This document shows positions 1 through 10,948 of a stretch of DNA of 64,000 nt, piece by piece; the first letter of the stretch is position 1; every line of letters begins with the position of its first letter. The notes below the pieces were generated by a model. It worked only from the letters and a program-made list of their open reading frames with translations. It was not told where the DNA came from and ran no database searches. The translations under genes and the position numbers were made by a program. This stretch comes from Linderina pennispora (lineage: Eukaryota; Kickxellomycota; Kickxellomycetes; Kickxellales; Kickxellaceae), in assembly GCF_002104995.1 (NCBI RefSeq), contig NW_024468249.1, forward strand, positions 62,001-126,000, written 5' to 3'.

Positions 1-2183
1 CACGCCGCGCAAGCGTTCCCGAGAAGACAGCGACAAAGAGGAGGCAGTGGAGGATGAGGACGACCCGCTGACGATCCCCATGTCTCGCACGCTGGCGCAG
101 GCGCTGTGCCGCGCATGCTCGCTGCTAGCCAGTGCGCTGGGAATTGTGCGGCTGGAGCTGGACCCGCAGCTGGCGACGACGCCGTTTGTGCGGCGGCTGC
201 TGGGCGCCATCATGCAGATCCACTTCCTGGCGCAGCACGGGATCCAGGCTGCGTCGCTGGGGCTGGTGTTGCACATAGCGTCGGTGGTGGATGCACGGGT
301 GACGTCGCTGCACGACCACGTGATCCAGAGCCATGCCGCCCTGAATGGCCCGCCGAACCACGCGGCGCTGGATGCATTCTCGGCCTCCTGGCGCCGGTCG
401 TTCCAGCCGACCGCCGCGCTGGCCTTCTGGTGCATCGACCTGTTTGCCGCTCTGGTGCGCGACACGTACCTGTATCTGCATGTGCGGTGTGCCGACAACA
501 CTGGAGCGCTGCGGCGGCTCAGCGAGCTGGACGCAGCTCGTGGCTCAGTCGGCCGTATCCCGAACCGTGTTGCGCTGCTGTTCCACCGCCCGACGCTGGA
601 CGCCATGCGCACGCTGATGCTGTTTGTGCGGCAGCTGCGGGCGGATCTTGTGTGGCGCGTGGGCGTTATCTCTGGGCTACCGCCTAATGCGGCCAATATG
701 CCCGCGTACCAAGGCATCCTGCAGGCCAAGGACATGGTGGTGGCCACTGCGCGGCAGCTGGTGCATGCGCTGGAGTACCTTGCCCATGGGCATGGATGAG
801 ATGGCGCTGTTTCTGGGCGAGGTGCAGGACATGTATGCGGACGACGCCGAGTGCCTGTCGGTGGAGTCGCAGACTGTCCTATTGACGTCCTCCTACCATT
901 GCCGAGCCGGCTCGCAAGTACCTGCCGCGCGTGGCCGCTGCGTTTGCGCAGTTTCATTCTGGGCGGTGGCGACGAGCCGAGCTCGCACAAGCGCAAGCTG
1001 GCGGTGCCCAATGCATTGGTGCTGCACGACACGCGGTGGATGAGCATTGTCACGTGTCGTGCCACCATCCCTGGCCTGTCCGACAACACCTTCCGTGTTC
1101 GAGACGCCCTGGCGCGTGCGTCTACCGGTCTCAGTCGCCGGGCCCGCCTGACGCGCTGGTTCCGGCGGCAGAGCTGGCGGCCTGGGAGCAAGAGAAGAGC
1201 GAGTTCGAGCGCGCGCTGGACGAGGACAATGTGCTGTTTGACATTGACGACCCAGGGTTCATTTTCTACGACCCCAGCGAAGCCCCCGCGGAGCCGCTGG
1301 CTGTGCCCGGGGCGCCGGTGCGGATTACGACGCGGGTGCCGGACTTTTCGGATGTTGCTTCACGTGATGCGCCCGTCGGCGCTGGCGGAGCTGGCCATCG
1401 AGAGCAACTACACCATGCCTCTGTTTGCTGATTCAGCCGCGTCGGTCTACGCAGACCTGGCGACGCTGGACTCGGCGCCGACTCCGCGGTCGTCGCGGAC
1501 GCGCGCCAGCTCCGTGGCCACGCATTCGCCGGCAATGACGCCGCGTACCGGCAGTCTGTCGATTGCCAGCGAGCCGGTGATGCGTCGCTCGGGCGGCCGC
1601 GTGCAGCATTTTGTGCCGCACTACTCGAGCACGGCGCCCGAAGAGCGCAGCTCCGGCTGGCAGTTCGTCAGCACGCCGCGCGACCCGACGCTGCACATCC
1701 CGACGCTGCTGGCGCAGCATGCGTTCTCGCTGGCATCGCAGACCACCGACGAGCCCTTTGCCTACTGTATTGACTGGTCGCGCTCCGAAGGCATGGTTGT
1801 TGAGGTCGCCAGCACGCCGGGTCTTGCCGGCCAGATTGCTGCTGAAATGGGCCTGGAGAATGACCGCCCAGGTGCATTCGGGCGTGCTGCGCCAGAATGC
1901 ATTGCCGCAAGCTACTGGTGCTGACCAGGTCGATGTTGTCCAGAAGACCCTGCTACCGGCTAATGCTCCAGTCAAGATGTGCCTGAGATGCGGCCACATT
2001 ACCCGCCGCGTCCACGAGGACGATCTGCCCGAGCCCGTGGCCCCGCTGGCTGCCGCTGTCATGGGCCTGCATCCGCACGGTGCTGCCCTGAGCGACAATG
2101 CGAAGCCCGGCCAGGCCGAGGTCGGCTGGATCCGGAGGTTCGATATTCTTTGTGTGTGTGGCGGCTCGTGGATTGCGCTTTAA
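1..2183 (+). CDS. MED16: Mediator subunit 16 (Sin4)-like, 3' part, frame-broken
   Basis: The frame is already open at base 2, so the start lies outside the window. The N-terminal part seen here is a Leu/Ala-rich helical domain. The last ~60 residues carry a zinc-type motif: CLRCG near 1978-1992, then a WIRRF segment, then CVCGG close to the stop at 2181-2183. That arrangement (CxxCG ... W..R ... C.CGG) is how I recognise the Med16 C-terminus; Med16 is a tail-module subunit of Mediator that links activators to RNA polymerase II. Reading needs frame changes near 790, 900, 955, 1130, 1350 and 1880, all inside otherwise coding-like sequence, so they are probably indel errors, not introns. Identification rests mainly on the C-terminal motif. 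Confidence 0.62.
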
Positions 2184-2360
2184 AAATGCAGATGTCACCC
2201 CATGTGTCAATTAAACTTGAAGAGATCAGACAAAGAAGAGCAACAAATAGTGCCAGTAGTGCCAAAAACTAGTCCCACCCCTGTGCTGTTTTTACCGCCC
2301 CGCTTCCGAAGATGCCCATGACGACTGCTGTATTCCACACCTGACAATATTACTACAGCC

Positions 2361-3958
2361 TCACTTGATATTGCGCGTGGCACGATGTGTGGTTCCCGAC
2401 TTGAATGCAAACAGCGACGCCTGGTCGGCCGCACTGAACGTGGCAGCCGCGCTCTGGTGGTCCTCCATCGAGCGCCTGGGCGACAGCAGCACGCTGCGCG
2501 GCCGCTGCGCCGCCCGCCGCGGAACACTGGGCAGCATGCCAAAATACTCGCCCATGTGGTGGCCGGAGCCGCGCCTGGCCAGCTGCGGCGTCGTGCCCGT
2601 CGATGAGCTCGAGCTGACCGACTGCGAGCGTCGCGGCCGCGCCGACCCGCCCTCGGCATACGTGCTCTTCAGTGCCATGGGCACCGGGTCGTCCAGGTAC
2701 AGGTCGTCCACGCTCATGCCCAGCCGCTGCCGCAGCGCCACCAGCTCCTTCTTGTAGATCTGGCTCTGGCTGTAGCACGACACCAGCTCGCGCTCGCAGT
2801 CCGCCAGCCGCAGCCGCAGCGAGTTCACGTCCTGCCTTCAGCGTCTCCGTGATCCCTACCGATGCCACGCTGCCGTTGCCGAATGACGACACAGACGACG
2901 ACCGCGAGTGCGCCCACCGCGGCGACACTGCCCCCGGAACCCCAGTGCTCGCCACAAACGGCCCGCCCGGGCTGATGCTGCCGCTGAGCCGCCGCCCCTG
3001 GTTAAACATCCGCTCCTGCTCCTGCTCCATCGCCGTCTCCAGGACTCGCCTTCTCGCGCGCCATGCTCTCGAGCCGCTGCTGCAGCTCAGGCTATTGTCG
3101 CCTCGCTCGAGTTGCTGCCAGACATCATCGGCCCCGTGCTGGTCTGGTGTGTGATCGGATATCCACTGAGCGTGTGGAACTTGCCCGAGTGCCGGCTGTG
3201 CGACCGCGACCGCGTGCCCTTGCCGGGCTTTGACCCTGCAGATGCATTCTTGATCGGGATGGTTGATGTTTGCGCAAAGTCGCTCTCGACGCTGCTGGTG
3301 CGCTCCACTGCGTTGTTGGCGATATGCTCCGCCTCAAACTCCGTAGGCGGTTCGTCGGCCTATTAAAGATACTGGGTGTGTGTGTTTTAGAATCTGGCTG
3401 ATGACGTTGCAGACCAAAACCAAGGTAGTAACAAAGTCTTTGCTCCCCGGGGGGAAGGCGGAGGCGTTGTTTTCGATTTACCGCTGCTGTTTCTTCTTGT
3501 TCTCCGAGAGTTAGCAATAGTAGACTTTGAATGGATAGAGGCCCCTCGTCTGGCGCTGGGTTGTTGCTTTCCGCCATCTATGAAATGCTGGCGCACAATC
3601 AAAGCCGCGACGCTTGCTGCGTGTAATTGTGCTGTTCGAGAATCAAAGAGCTTTGAAGAAAAAACCGGAGTCCAAAGCAGCCTGCTTCATTGCTGGAGAT
3701 TCCACTTTGGGGCAGGAAAGCAAGAAAGGGAGGGTCGACGGAATAGTCGAAGATAATCCGAACAATAGTGCAGCGCGCTCACTTGCGGGGCCTTACCTTG
3801 CTGTTTCCTGCCGACGATGCAGCAGGCCGACTGCCAATGTGCAGCGACTGGAGATGGGCCAGCAGCTGCGCGTTCTCCGCCTCGAGACGCTTGACCCGGG
3901 TGCGCTCAGCGTCGAGCTCACGGGCAAGATACGCTTCCTGTTGCTGAATCCGGCTCAT
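2361..3958 (-). CDS. Coiled-coil, Ser-rich protein of unknown function (spliced)
   Basis: Not recognised. The first exon starts at 3958 (MSRIQQQEAYLARELDAER...), is a predicted coiled coil with heptad-like Leu/Ala spacing, and ends ...NSK at a good donor (CAAG|GTAAGG, about 3797). A matching phase-0 acceptor (CCAG|CATTTC) lies at 3588, followed by a basic Ser/Thr/Pro-rich exon. Downstream are a Ser-rich stretch (3308-3087), a second coil with MEQEQERMFNQGRR (about 3030), and a conserved-looking end with CERELVSCYSQSQIYKKEL (from about 2790), stopping at 2361. The join between the second exon and 3360 is unclear, and frame changes are needed near 3080 and 2830. I infer one gene from the shared strand, splice phases and coiled-coil theme; two adjacent genes remain possible. 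Confidence 0.45.
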
Positions 3959-4662
3959 GTTTTTTGTGTTGAGTCTTTTTTTGCTGATTTCAGAGTCCTG
4001 GTTGCTGCTGCGGGTGCGCGGGGCTGGCTGTGTTGCTGGTGGTACTAAAGAGCAAAAGAGACGTGGCAGAAATAAAGAAAGAGAGCTGGCAAGGTGGAAA
4101 TCTGTGTTTGGGATTGTGTTTGGGGGAAGGAGTGGAGGAGAGAAGATCTTTGATGCACAACCCGGAAAGTATGTCTGTTTTGGCTGATGGAGCAAAGAGG
4201 TGCTGCGTAGAAGAAACGAGAAACTACAAATAACCGCCGAAAACTAATTTCTGCTATTGACCAAGAGGTGAAGGACGACCAATTTATTCTGCTTTTCAGT
4301 GAAGGCTGAGGAGCGTCGGGGCTCCGCGGGCTCCTTTTAAAGTAGGTATGCTGGTCGGAGGGAGGGTTGGTGTGGTGTTTGGCCTGGCGCGTGCTGGGCC
4401 AGCGATGGGGAGCGCGCTTGCAGGCTTGCTTTTTGTGGCGCTGCCTTTTTGCCAGGCTGCTTTCGTCACTCACCTGCATGGCTGACCCATCACGAGAGAG
4501 GTACGAGAGACAGCCGAGAAGATTTCGGGAGACCAACAAATGAGCTCCGTCATAAGAATCTGCATTGTGGACTGAGAAAGTAGACACTACTACACCAGAG
4601 TGAGCAAGAGGGCTACAGGATCCCGGCATGAAAGCTAGGCATAGGGTAAGGGACACACCGGC
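3959..4662. other. Intergenic, 0.7 kb
   Basis: Lies between the 5' end of the coiled-coil gene and the 3' end of the NmrA-like gene, both on the minus strand. Contains pyrimidine-rich minus-strand tracts just upstream of the coiled-coil start. I see no gene, RNA or repeat. Confidence 0.5.
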
Positions 4663-5616
4663 TTAGTCGGAGTCGGCCTTGGGCTGGAAGTCCATCGGCA
4701 TTGTGCTCGAGATACGAGTTGAATGTCATGGGCTCCCTGCCCAGCATGCGCTTGAGAGTGTCAGTCTTAACCGACAGCCAGCCGCGCGACACGGCCTCCA
4801 GAATGTCGATGACCAACGCAACCTCATTGTCGTTGACATCACCATGCTGACGCAGGTACTCGGTCAGCTCCTGCCTGCCGTTCTTCTCGAACTTGACATC
4901 CTTACCAAACACCTTGCAGGCAATTTGCGCAACCTGGTTGAAGGTCAGAAGCTCAGTGCCGGTGACATCATACATGCCAGGCTTGATCTTTTCGTCAATC
5001 ATCATGTTGTATAGCGCGCGGCCGCCATCAGCATCGGCAACTGCCGTGAACTTGGCATCAGGGTTGACAGGCAGCCTGATCTTGTTCTCCATGGCGATCT
5101 GCTGGCGAATCAGCCACAGCAGGCCCATGTGCACAGGCAAGCGCACCAGCGAGGCATACTTGACCCTGCCCTTGGTGCGCTCATACGCGTCCTCGTACGC
5201 CTTGAGATGCTTCAGCGACGGAAGCTCCTGGAGCTTCTCCATGTCCAGCTTGGTGCACACGATCATGCCCGAGACATCGGCCTCACCGGCCATATCCACC
5301 ATGACCTCAGTGCCTCCATTCATGAACTGCTCGTCGGTGACGGGCGGCACCACGACGACAATAGTTGCCTTGCGGTACGCCGACATAATGGCGTTGCGGT
5401 CCGGTAGCAGCCAAGCAGATGGCCACAGCGCCCTTATTCTTCAGCACTTGAACCAGCTGCGTTTCCTTGTAGCACGTCACGTACACATCGCTGAAGGTCT
5501 TGCCCTTGTGGCGAAGCATCTCCAGCGCGATCGAGTACCCGCAGAAGGTGTCGCACCCGGTGATCAGAATGGACTTGTTAGCAGTCCGATGACAAGATGG
5601 AAGCGATGGTCAGCAT
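4663..5616 (-). CDS. NmrA-like NAD(P)-binding protein, frame-broken
   Basis: Atypical short-chain dehydrogenase/NmrA-type fold: the N-terminus reads NKSILITGCDTFCGYSIALEML, a dinucleotide-binding strand-loop-helix, and the middle has the usual NmrA flow (a VVPPVTDEQ strand, then MVCTKLDMEKL, then SLVRLPVHMG, then a DVTGTELLTFNQVA segment). NmrA-like proteins mostly sense or bind NAD(P) rather than catalyse, but some are reductases, and the substrate cannot be read here. No YxxxK pair is evident. Frame changes are needed near 5590 (just after the proposed ATG at 5616), near 5410 and near 4690; the last restores an end PMDFQPKADSD with stop at 4663. An intron near the 5' end is an alternative to the first break. 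Confidence 0.6.
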
Positions 5617-5900
5617 TGGTAAGAAGTTGGATGAGTTGGTAGGTTGTCTTTGTTGCTTGTGCTTTGATGGTATGATTTGCTCAGAAGGATGATTTGGGTG
5701 TTTTGAAGTGCGGCGGCAGCTTTGCCCTTTATAGAACTCTTACACGTACATTGGTGAGAGAGATACATCAGCAATCAGCTACAGAAAGTATACGAGAAGC
5801 AAGGATGTCTATTCACTAGGCGCTCGCTTGTTTGTACCTGTTTGGTTGTGCTCTACACAATAAACCTTACTACGTAATTTGTACTGTGAGAGGCAAAGAC

Positions 5901-6370
5901 ATTACGTCTACCATTATGTGTGCTAGTGTATAAACAATGATACATACGAATGTAGGCCTGGAGCTCACTGTGAGTGCTTGTGGGAATACTTCGGCCATCG
6001 GGACTGGACAAAACGATATATTGCCATATTATGCTCGTTTGACCGAGAAATGCACACCGAAGATCTATTATACTGTATACTTTAGGAGCGATGGATATGC
6101 TACGCCTACCATTATATGCTTTAGCACACGAACAATGATACATACGAGTGCAGGTCTAGAGTTCACTGTGGGAATGGGTTTAGAATTTCCCCTGGCCATT
6201 TCGACCTGAGCTAAACTGCATCACCCTGCCTTATTTTTTTTGTCGTTTAGCTGGGTGGTACACAATGCCACATTACGTCTACCATTACGTGTGCTAATAA
6301 CCGAACAATAGCATGCATGCTTACAAGCCTGGAACTTGCTGTGAGAGCAGCCGTGGCAGTTTCCCAGCCA
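5901..6370 (+). repeat. Three degenerate direct repeats of about 100 bp
   Basis: Units begin near 5901, 6101 and 6271. Each has the same order of blocks: a TACGTCTACCATTA-like block, GTGTGCTA, ACAATGATACATACGA (third copy ACAATAGCATGCATGC), then GGCCTGGAGCTCACTGTG-like, ending near a GGCCAT/AGCCATG block. Copies differ at many positions and are separated by unrelated sequence. Confidence 0.65.
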
Positions 6371-6715
6371 TGAAGACAGAACCAAATCGCAAGTCATCTA
6401 CTGCACCGACTCCCAGAGCCGCCCGAGCCGAGCTGAACACCCCAGACAGCTCTGCAGCTGTGTTGGTTGGAGGCAAAAACATCCAAGGCACGCCTACCGA
6501 TTGGCACTTGGCTGTGGTTGGTGCCTTATCATTTGCAAACTTCGCCGTGAGGACCGCCGGCGATGTCATTCGGTTATATCACCCGAGGACTGCGGGAATC
6601 CGCCGTTCCCCTGATCCAAACAACAAAAAAGACTGCATTATTCAGCAAACGCACCAATATTTTTGTTGGATTTGCATCTGGCCGCCTAGCACGCGATATC
6701 GTCTGCAGTCCGGGG

Positions 6716-6722
6716 TATAAAT
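6716..6722 (+). promoter_or_regulatory. TATA box, Gfo/Idh gene
   Basis: TATAAAT lies 114 bp upstream of the ATG at 6830, a distance seen for several genes of this window. Confidence 0.55.
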
Positions 6723-6829
6723 CAAACACTGCTCGCCATTGTCTGGACCACGAGCTATCCTTCTTAGAACCCAAGTTCTTGATTCTCCATTTTCTCACCA
6801 CTATCAACTAGCAGCAATAAGCACGCAAT

Positions 6830-7876
6830 ATGATCAAGGTTGGCGTTATTGGTTTTGGCATGTCGGCGCAGGTGTTCCACTGCCCGCTGATTGACTCCAA
6901 CGACAGCTATGAGCTGGCTGCAGTCGTCGAGCGGCACGGCGCAAAGAGCCAGGCCAAGTATCCACATGTGCGAGTCGTGCGCAGCATTGACGAGCTGCTG
7001 GCTATCTCCGATATCGAGCTGGTTATTGTGACCACGCCCAACGATACGCACGTCCCTTACGCCAAACAGATCCTTGAGTCCGGCAAGCACTGCGTGGTCG
7101 AGAAGCCCTTCGCAGTGACTGAGACTGAGGCGCGTGAGCTGGCCGCTGTAGCCAAGAAGACTGGCAAAGTGCTGAGCGTGTTCCAGAACCGCCGCTGGGA
7201 CGGCGACTTTTTGACTGTTAAGCAGCTGCTGTTGGAGAAGGCGCTGGGCGACGTGGTCGAGATTGAGAGCCGGTTCGACCGGTTCCGCACATACAAGAAG
7301 CCGAACGCGTGGCGTGAGGTCGCCAGCTTCCCCGGCTCCGGTGTGTTGTACGACCTGGGTGCGCACTTGTTTGACCAGATCGTCGATCTGTATGGCCCAC
7401 CCGAGTTTGTCACTGGCAATGTGCGCAACGAGCGCCAGATAGATGGCGCCCCTGACGATTCCTTCCTGGTCGTCCTGGACTACCCAAGTCTCAATTTCAA
7501 GGCAGTCTGCCGGGCCGGCATGCTGGTGCGCGACAAGCCGCCAAGATTCACTGTCCTCGGCACCCGTGGCACCTTCACCAAGTTTGGTCTTGACGTGCAG
7601 GAGCAGCAGCTCAAGGACGGTTTGACTCCACGTGATACTGCATATGGCAAGGACAACGAGTTTGGTACCCTGGACTCAGAGGTGCTGCCCAAGATCAACG
7701 TGCGCGGCCAGGTTGCGACCCTCGACGGCAACTATGCTGCGTACTACAACAATGTCGCTGCGGCTATCCGCGGGGATGAGCAGCTTATTGTCACGCCCGA
7801 ACAGGCTGTCAGTGTCATCCGCATCATCGAGCTAGCGAAGCAGAGCAGCGAGGAGCGCCGTACCATGAGCTTCTGA
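6830..7876 (+). CDS. Gfo/Idh/MocA family NAD(P)-dependent oxidoreductase
   Basis: Intact 348-residue protein. The N-terminal Rossmann fold opens with VGVIGFGMSAQVF (residues 4-16, GxGxxx), and EKP at 91-93 supplies the family's conserved lysine. FPGSGVLYDLGAHLFDQ (about 167-183) supplies the conserved Asp/His pair of the C-terminal domain. Members oxidise or reduce sugars, inositols or related polyols; the substrate cannot be deduced. The NRRWDGDF block (120-127) is typical of the fungal/bacterial YdgJ-like subgroup, which suggests a scyllo-inositol- or sugar-type role only loosely. No signal peptide, so cytosolic. One of the few genes here without any frame break. Confidence 0.9.
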   Translation: MIKVGVIGFGMSAQVFHCPLIDSNDSYELAAVVERHGAKSQAKYPHVRVVRSIDELLAISDIELVIVTTPNDTHVPYAKQILESGKHCVVEKPFAVTETEARELAAVAKKTGKVLSVFQNRRWDGDFLTVKQLLLEKALGDVVEIESRFDRFRTYKKPNAWREVASFPGSGVLYDLGAHLFDQIVDLYGPPEFVTGNVRNERQIDGAPDDSFLVVLDYPSLNFKAVCRAGMLVRDKPPRFTVLGTRGTFTKFGLDVQEQQLKDGLTPRDTAYGKDNEFGTLDSEVLPKINVRGQVATLDGNYAAYYNNVAAAIRGDEQLIVTPEQAVSVIRIIELAKQSSEERRTMSF

Positions 7877-8001
7877 TTACTGCCCTATAATACATGTACC
7901 TGAACCGCACCATTGAGTCAATCGCCTCTGTTTCTGGAAAGAAAAACTGCACTTATGCTGCATATACATGAATCAACCTCAGATTGCGACTCGCTTCAAC
8001 A

Positions 8002-8869
8002 ATGGCCAAACCACTAACCGCGCTGGATACATTAGTGCATGACCGCTACGCCAGCGCCGTGGCCAACGGCAGCCTGCTGTTCACTAACTCCGAGATCACC
8101 TACAAGCATGAAAGCAACATAGCTTTTGAGATCCGCTACGTGCCCGCGCTCGCCAAGAAGCCCAGCAGCAAGCCCAAGGAAAAGCAGCAAAGCAAGACCT
8201 TTGTCAACCCGTTCCTGCCCTTCGATGCCAACCTGCACGTCAAAACGCTCGCCGCCACCCACCACCAGCTGTTGCTCAACAAGTATTGCATTGTGCCTAA
8301 CCACCTGCTGATTACCACTGCAGAGTTTGCTCAGCAAGGCGAGCCCCTGACCACGCACGATTTTACCGCCGCCATCGGCGTTCTTGAGGACATGTCTTGC
8401 CCACAGATCGTGTTCTATAACGCCGGCGAGGAGTCGGGGGCCAGCCAGCCGCACAAGCATCTGCAGGTATTACCGATGCCCGACAGTATGAGCGACCCGC
8501 CTGTGATGGAGCTATGGCTTAGCGATGCGCCACCGGGAGCGGCAGTGGCGGTGTCGCAAAAGCTTCCGTTTGTGCACTACGGTGTACGCCTCAATACGCC
8601 GCTAGACCCGAAATCTGTTGAGGATGCGTATGCGCGGGCACTGGCGGCTCTGACAGGCGCAATATTCTAACGACGCCTCTTACAATATGGTCATGACAAA
8701 ACATGCATTGATGCTGTTTCCGAGGCACCAGAACGCGTGGAGCGGGATTGGAATCAACTCCCTTGGGTTCGCTGGTCTGCTGCTCTGCAAAACCAAGGAA
8801 GAGATGCACCTGGTTGAGGATGCCGGTGTACTGGGCATACTGACGCATGCTGGCTTCCCCCAGCACTGA
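8002..8869 (+). CDS. APA1: Ap4A phosphorylase (ATP adenylyltransferase)
   Basis: HIT-superfamily enzyme that splits diadenosine tetraphosphate with phosphate into ADP and ATP. Visible features are a KYCIVPNHLLITT strand (about 93-105) and the active-site block GASQPHKHLQVLP (HxHxQ). A C-terminal MLFPRHQNAWSGIGINSLGFAGLLL stretch is typical of the fungal APA family. The ATG at 8002 is chosen over an upstream in-frame ATG at 7984 for its CAACAATGG context. A single frame change near 8665 separates the C-terminal ~65 residues; the correct frame reads QYSNDASYNMVMTKHAL and ends at 8869. Total length near 288 residues, slightly shorter than yeast APA1. Confidence 0.85.
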
Positions 8870-8959
8870 CCTTCAAGCCACAACAAGCATGACCAGCATA
8901 TGTATTGCTATCTAAAATAAATGGGAATCGGTAGCTATCAAGTTGCAAGCACGTTGCGC

Positions 8960-10048
8960 TTAGAAAAGCCCATGGTGTGTGAAACGGTCGATGATAGCCT
9001 GCTGGTTGGCAGCCTGCTGAGCTGCGAAGCTCCCATCCAGATTGACAATCATGCCCTCGTTGTTGATGGGAATGAAGATGTTGTTGTCGCCAGCCAGTGC
9101 CGGTCCATTGTTTCCAGAAACAGAGTTGAAAGTCGGGTCAACAAACTCATTGCCGGCAATTTCGGTGTTTTCTGAGACATCAGTCAGCGAGTTGCCAACA
9201 GGCGTTCGGGATATAAGCGCCATCGAAGGATGTACCCGAGTCTGTCGAGCCCTCAGTCAGCACACCCCTGGTTGACCGTCGGATCGTTGATTGCCGAAGG
9301 GAGCATTGGCCAACTGCTGACGCTTCCACAAGAGCCCATCAAACACGGGGACATCAAATACAATGCCGCCAAACCCAGGTCCGGAGTTGATGTCCTCAAC
9401 TGTGTTACGGTCACCGACGATGGTGGGGCCGTGGTGGTCGCCAGTAGCCACATTGATCTCAGGGTTCACGATGTTGTTGTCGTGCAAAACAACGTTGGTA
9501 GTGTCCGACTCCATGGTGTTGCCGACAGGGTTGATGATGGCAGCACCGTCAAACGAGGTTGTGTCCTTGACTACGCCCTCGTCCATTGCACCCTTGTTGA
9601 CAGTCTGGCTGTTGATCGCACTGGGGCCATTGGCGAGCTGGGCATCACCGTTGCCGCCAACGACCTGGCGCTTGAGGATGGATCCCATTGGATCCACCAT
9701 TATTCACCGGCAGCACAAAGTTACCATTGCCGACAGCTGTAGGTCCATCACCGCCGGTAGCTGCGTTCACAATCGGGTTTATAAAGTTGTTGTCGTGAAC
9801 ATCCACGTTGGTCGAATCGGTGATAATAGAGTTGCCGACAGGCACCGTCAATCAAAGCGCCGTCGAAGGACAGGTCAGAATCGACCGAACCCTCTTTGAA
9901 ACGCGCCATTGTTGAGCAGCGTGTTGTCGATGGCAGACGGGCCGTTGGCAAGCTGTGCACCATCAAGGCCACCTACAACCTGCCGCACAGCAAGCGGGGC
10001 AGCGGATGAGATTGCAGCAACAAGGGAAATGAGAGCAATGGTACGCAT
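8960..10048 (-). CDS. Secreted Asn-rich repeat protein with dibasic sites between units
   Basis: Not a known family. The ATG at 10048 opens a clear signal peptide (MRTIALISLVAAISSAAPLA), then RQVVGG. The mature part is about three repeats of ~110 residues, each with the same order: QVVGG..DAQLANGPSAI, a FDGA.I segment, PVGNS..TDSTNV, HDNN..NP..N.ATG and a GDGP..VGN.N segment. Units two and three begin right after Lys-Arg (ILKR|QVVGG near 9670; LLWKR|QQLANA near 9320). KR is the Kex2 site, so processing into Gln-starting peptides is plausible but inferred. A cell-wall Asn-rich repeat protein is the alternative. Frame changes are needed near 9895, 9845, 9705, 9300 and 9225, placed where repeat comparison shows continuity. 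Confidence 0.6.
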
Positions 10049-10531
10049 GGTGAAGGGGGAATCAGGGGTTTAGAGTAGAGTTAACCGCGAATAAAGTGGT
10101 AGAAGGGGACGGGTGGTGTGCAAAGGGGACTAGAGTAAAGAGCTATATTCGCTTGTAAGGAAGACCATTTGGATGAAAAATCCTTAGAATATTACCATTT
10201 TATATGCAATTTATCTATCCGCTACGAGAGGCTGATGTGTTCCTTGGTCTGCATATTAGACCTGGAGCGCTTATTTTTCACGCCTCTCTCGTATTCCCGC
10301 TGGGTCATCTGGACCGCATGTCGTCACTGAATGCACAATTGAGACCGCGTTTGCTTTCTGCACTCCCAGCACCGCACGCCAAAAGCAGTCGCTCCAACAA
10401 AACAGCATTGCAAACAGCAGGTCCCCTTCTTGCCTGATAATAAGTGTCCGATTTTCCTTTGATGGCATTGTGCTTGGGCTTGGGCTGGATTCACGCACAG
10501 GTAGGAGCAGCAACAGCGACAGCAGCGGTGA

Positions 10532-10534
<3 letters not shown>

Positions 10535-10561
<27 letters not shown>
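10535..10561 (+). repeat. CAG microsatellite, left arm
   Basis: Nine uninterrupted CAG units inside a longer AGC/AAC-rich stretch. The right arm has only seven CTG units at the mirror position and an extra interruption, so the tract has changed length since duplication. Poly-Leu/Cys/Ser frames across it are artefacts of the repeat. Confidence 0.9.
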
Positions 10562-10565
<4 letters not shown>

Positions 10566-10864
10566 TGTAGTAGTAGAGCACAGGTTGCGGCCATTTTCCA
10601 GACAAACGCAGACTGCTATTGCATTATCCGCCACTGGTCCTTGCGAAACAGAAAAAGAAAGATGGCGCCGCCACTGCGTCCTGGCAACAATGCGCGCAGC
10701 TGAAAAGGAGCCAGGCGAAAGAATAAACAGCCTGGTCCCACCTGTAGTGGCTGCTCCAGCCCAGGCTAAACGAAACAGAAAAAGAAAAAGAAAAAAAGAA
10801 GGAAGAGAAAACCGACGACAAAAACACTGGCCAGGATTCGATCCGCAGGCCTCGGCGCCAGAGC

Positions 10865-10869
10865 AAAAA
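10865..10869 (-). terminator. Pol III T5 terminator, left-arm tRNA
   Basis: AAAAA on the plus strand gives TTTTT seven bases after the tRNA end on the minus strand, a standard RNA polymerase III stop. Confidence 0.8.
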
Positions 10870-10876
10870 GAGTGCT

Positions 10877-10948
10877 TAGCATCACCAAGTTTCGATCTTG
10901 GGACCTCAGGGTTATGAGCCCTGCGCGCTTCCTCTGCGCTATGATGCT
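10877..10948 (-). tRNA. Initiator tRNA-Met (CAT), left arm
   Basis: 72-nt cloverleaf without intron. The acceptor stem AGCATCA/TGATGCT pairs perfectly, the D stem is GCGC/GCGC, the anticodon stem is CAGGG/CCCTG with loop CTCATAA, and the T stem is CCAAG/CTTGG. Initiator hallmarks are A1 paired with T72, three G-C pairs next to the anticodon loop, and a T-loop reading ATCGAAA instead of TTCGAA. Identical to the right-arm copy. Confidence 0.95.

Larger units (their letters stand above)
5617..6829. other. Intergenic, 1.2 kb, with three degenerate direct repeats
   Basis: Upstream region shared by the divergently transcribed NmrA-like gene (minus) and the Gfo/Idh gene (plus). AT-rich, no convincing coding sequence. 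Apart from the direct repeats annotated separately and a TATA box at 6716, I see nothing. Confidence 0.6.

Noticed and set aside
10271-10605. Poly-Leu and poly-Cys open frames across the CAG tract
   Set aside because: Pure translation of a trinucleotide repeat in several frames, present on both arms.
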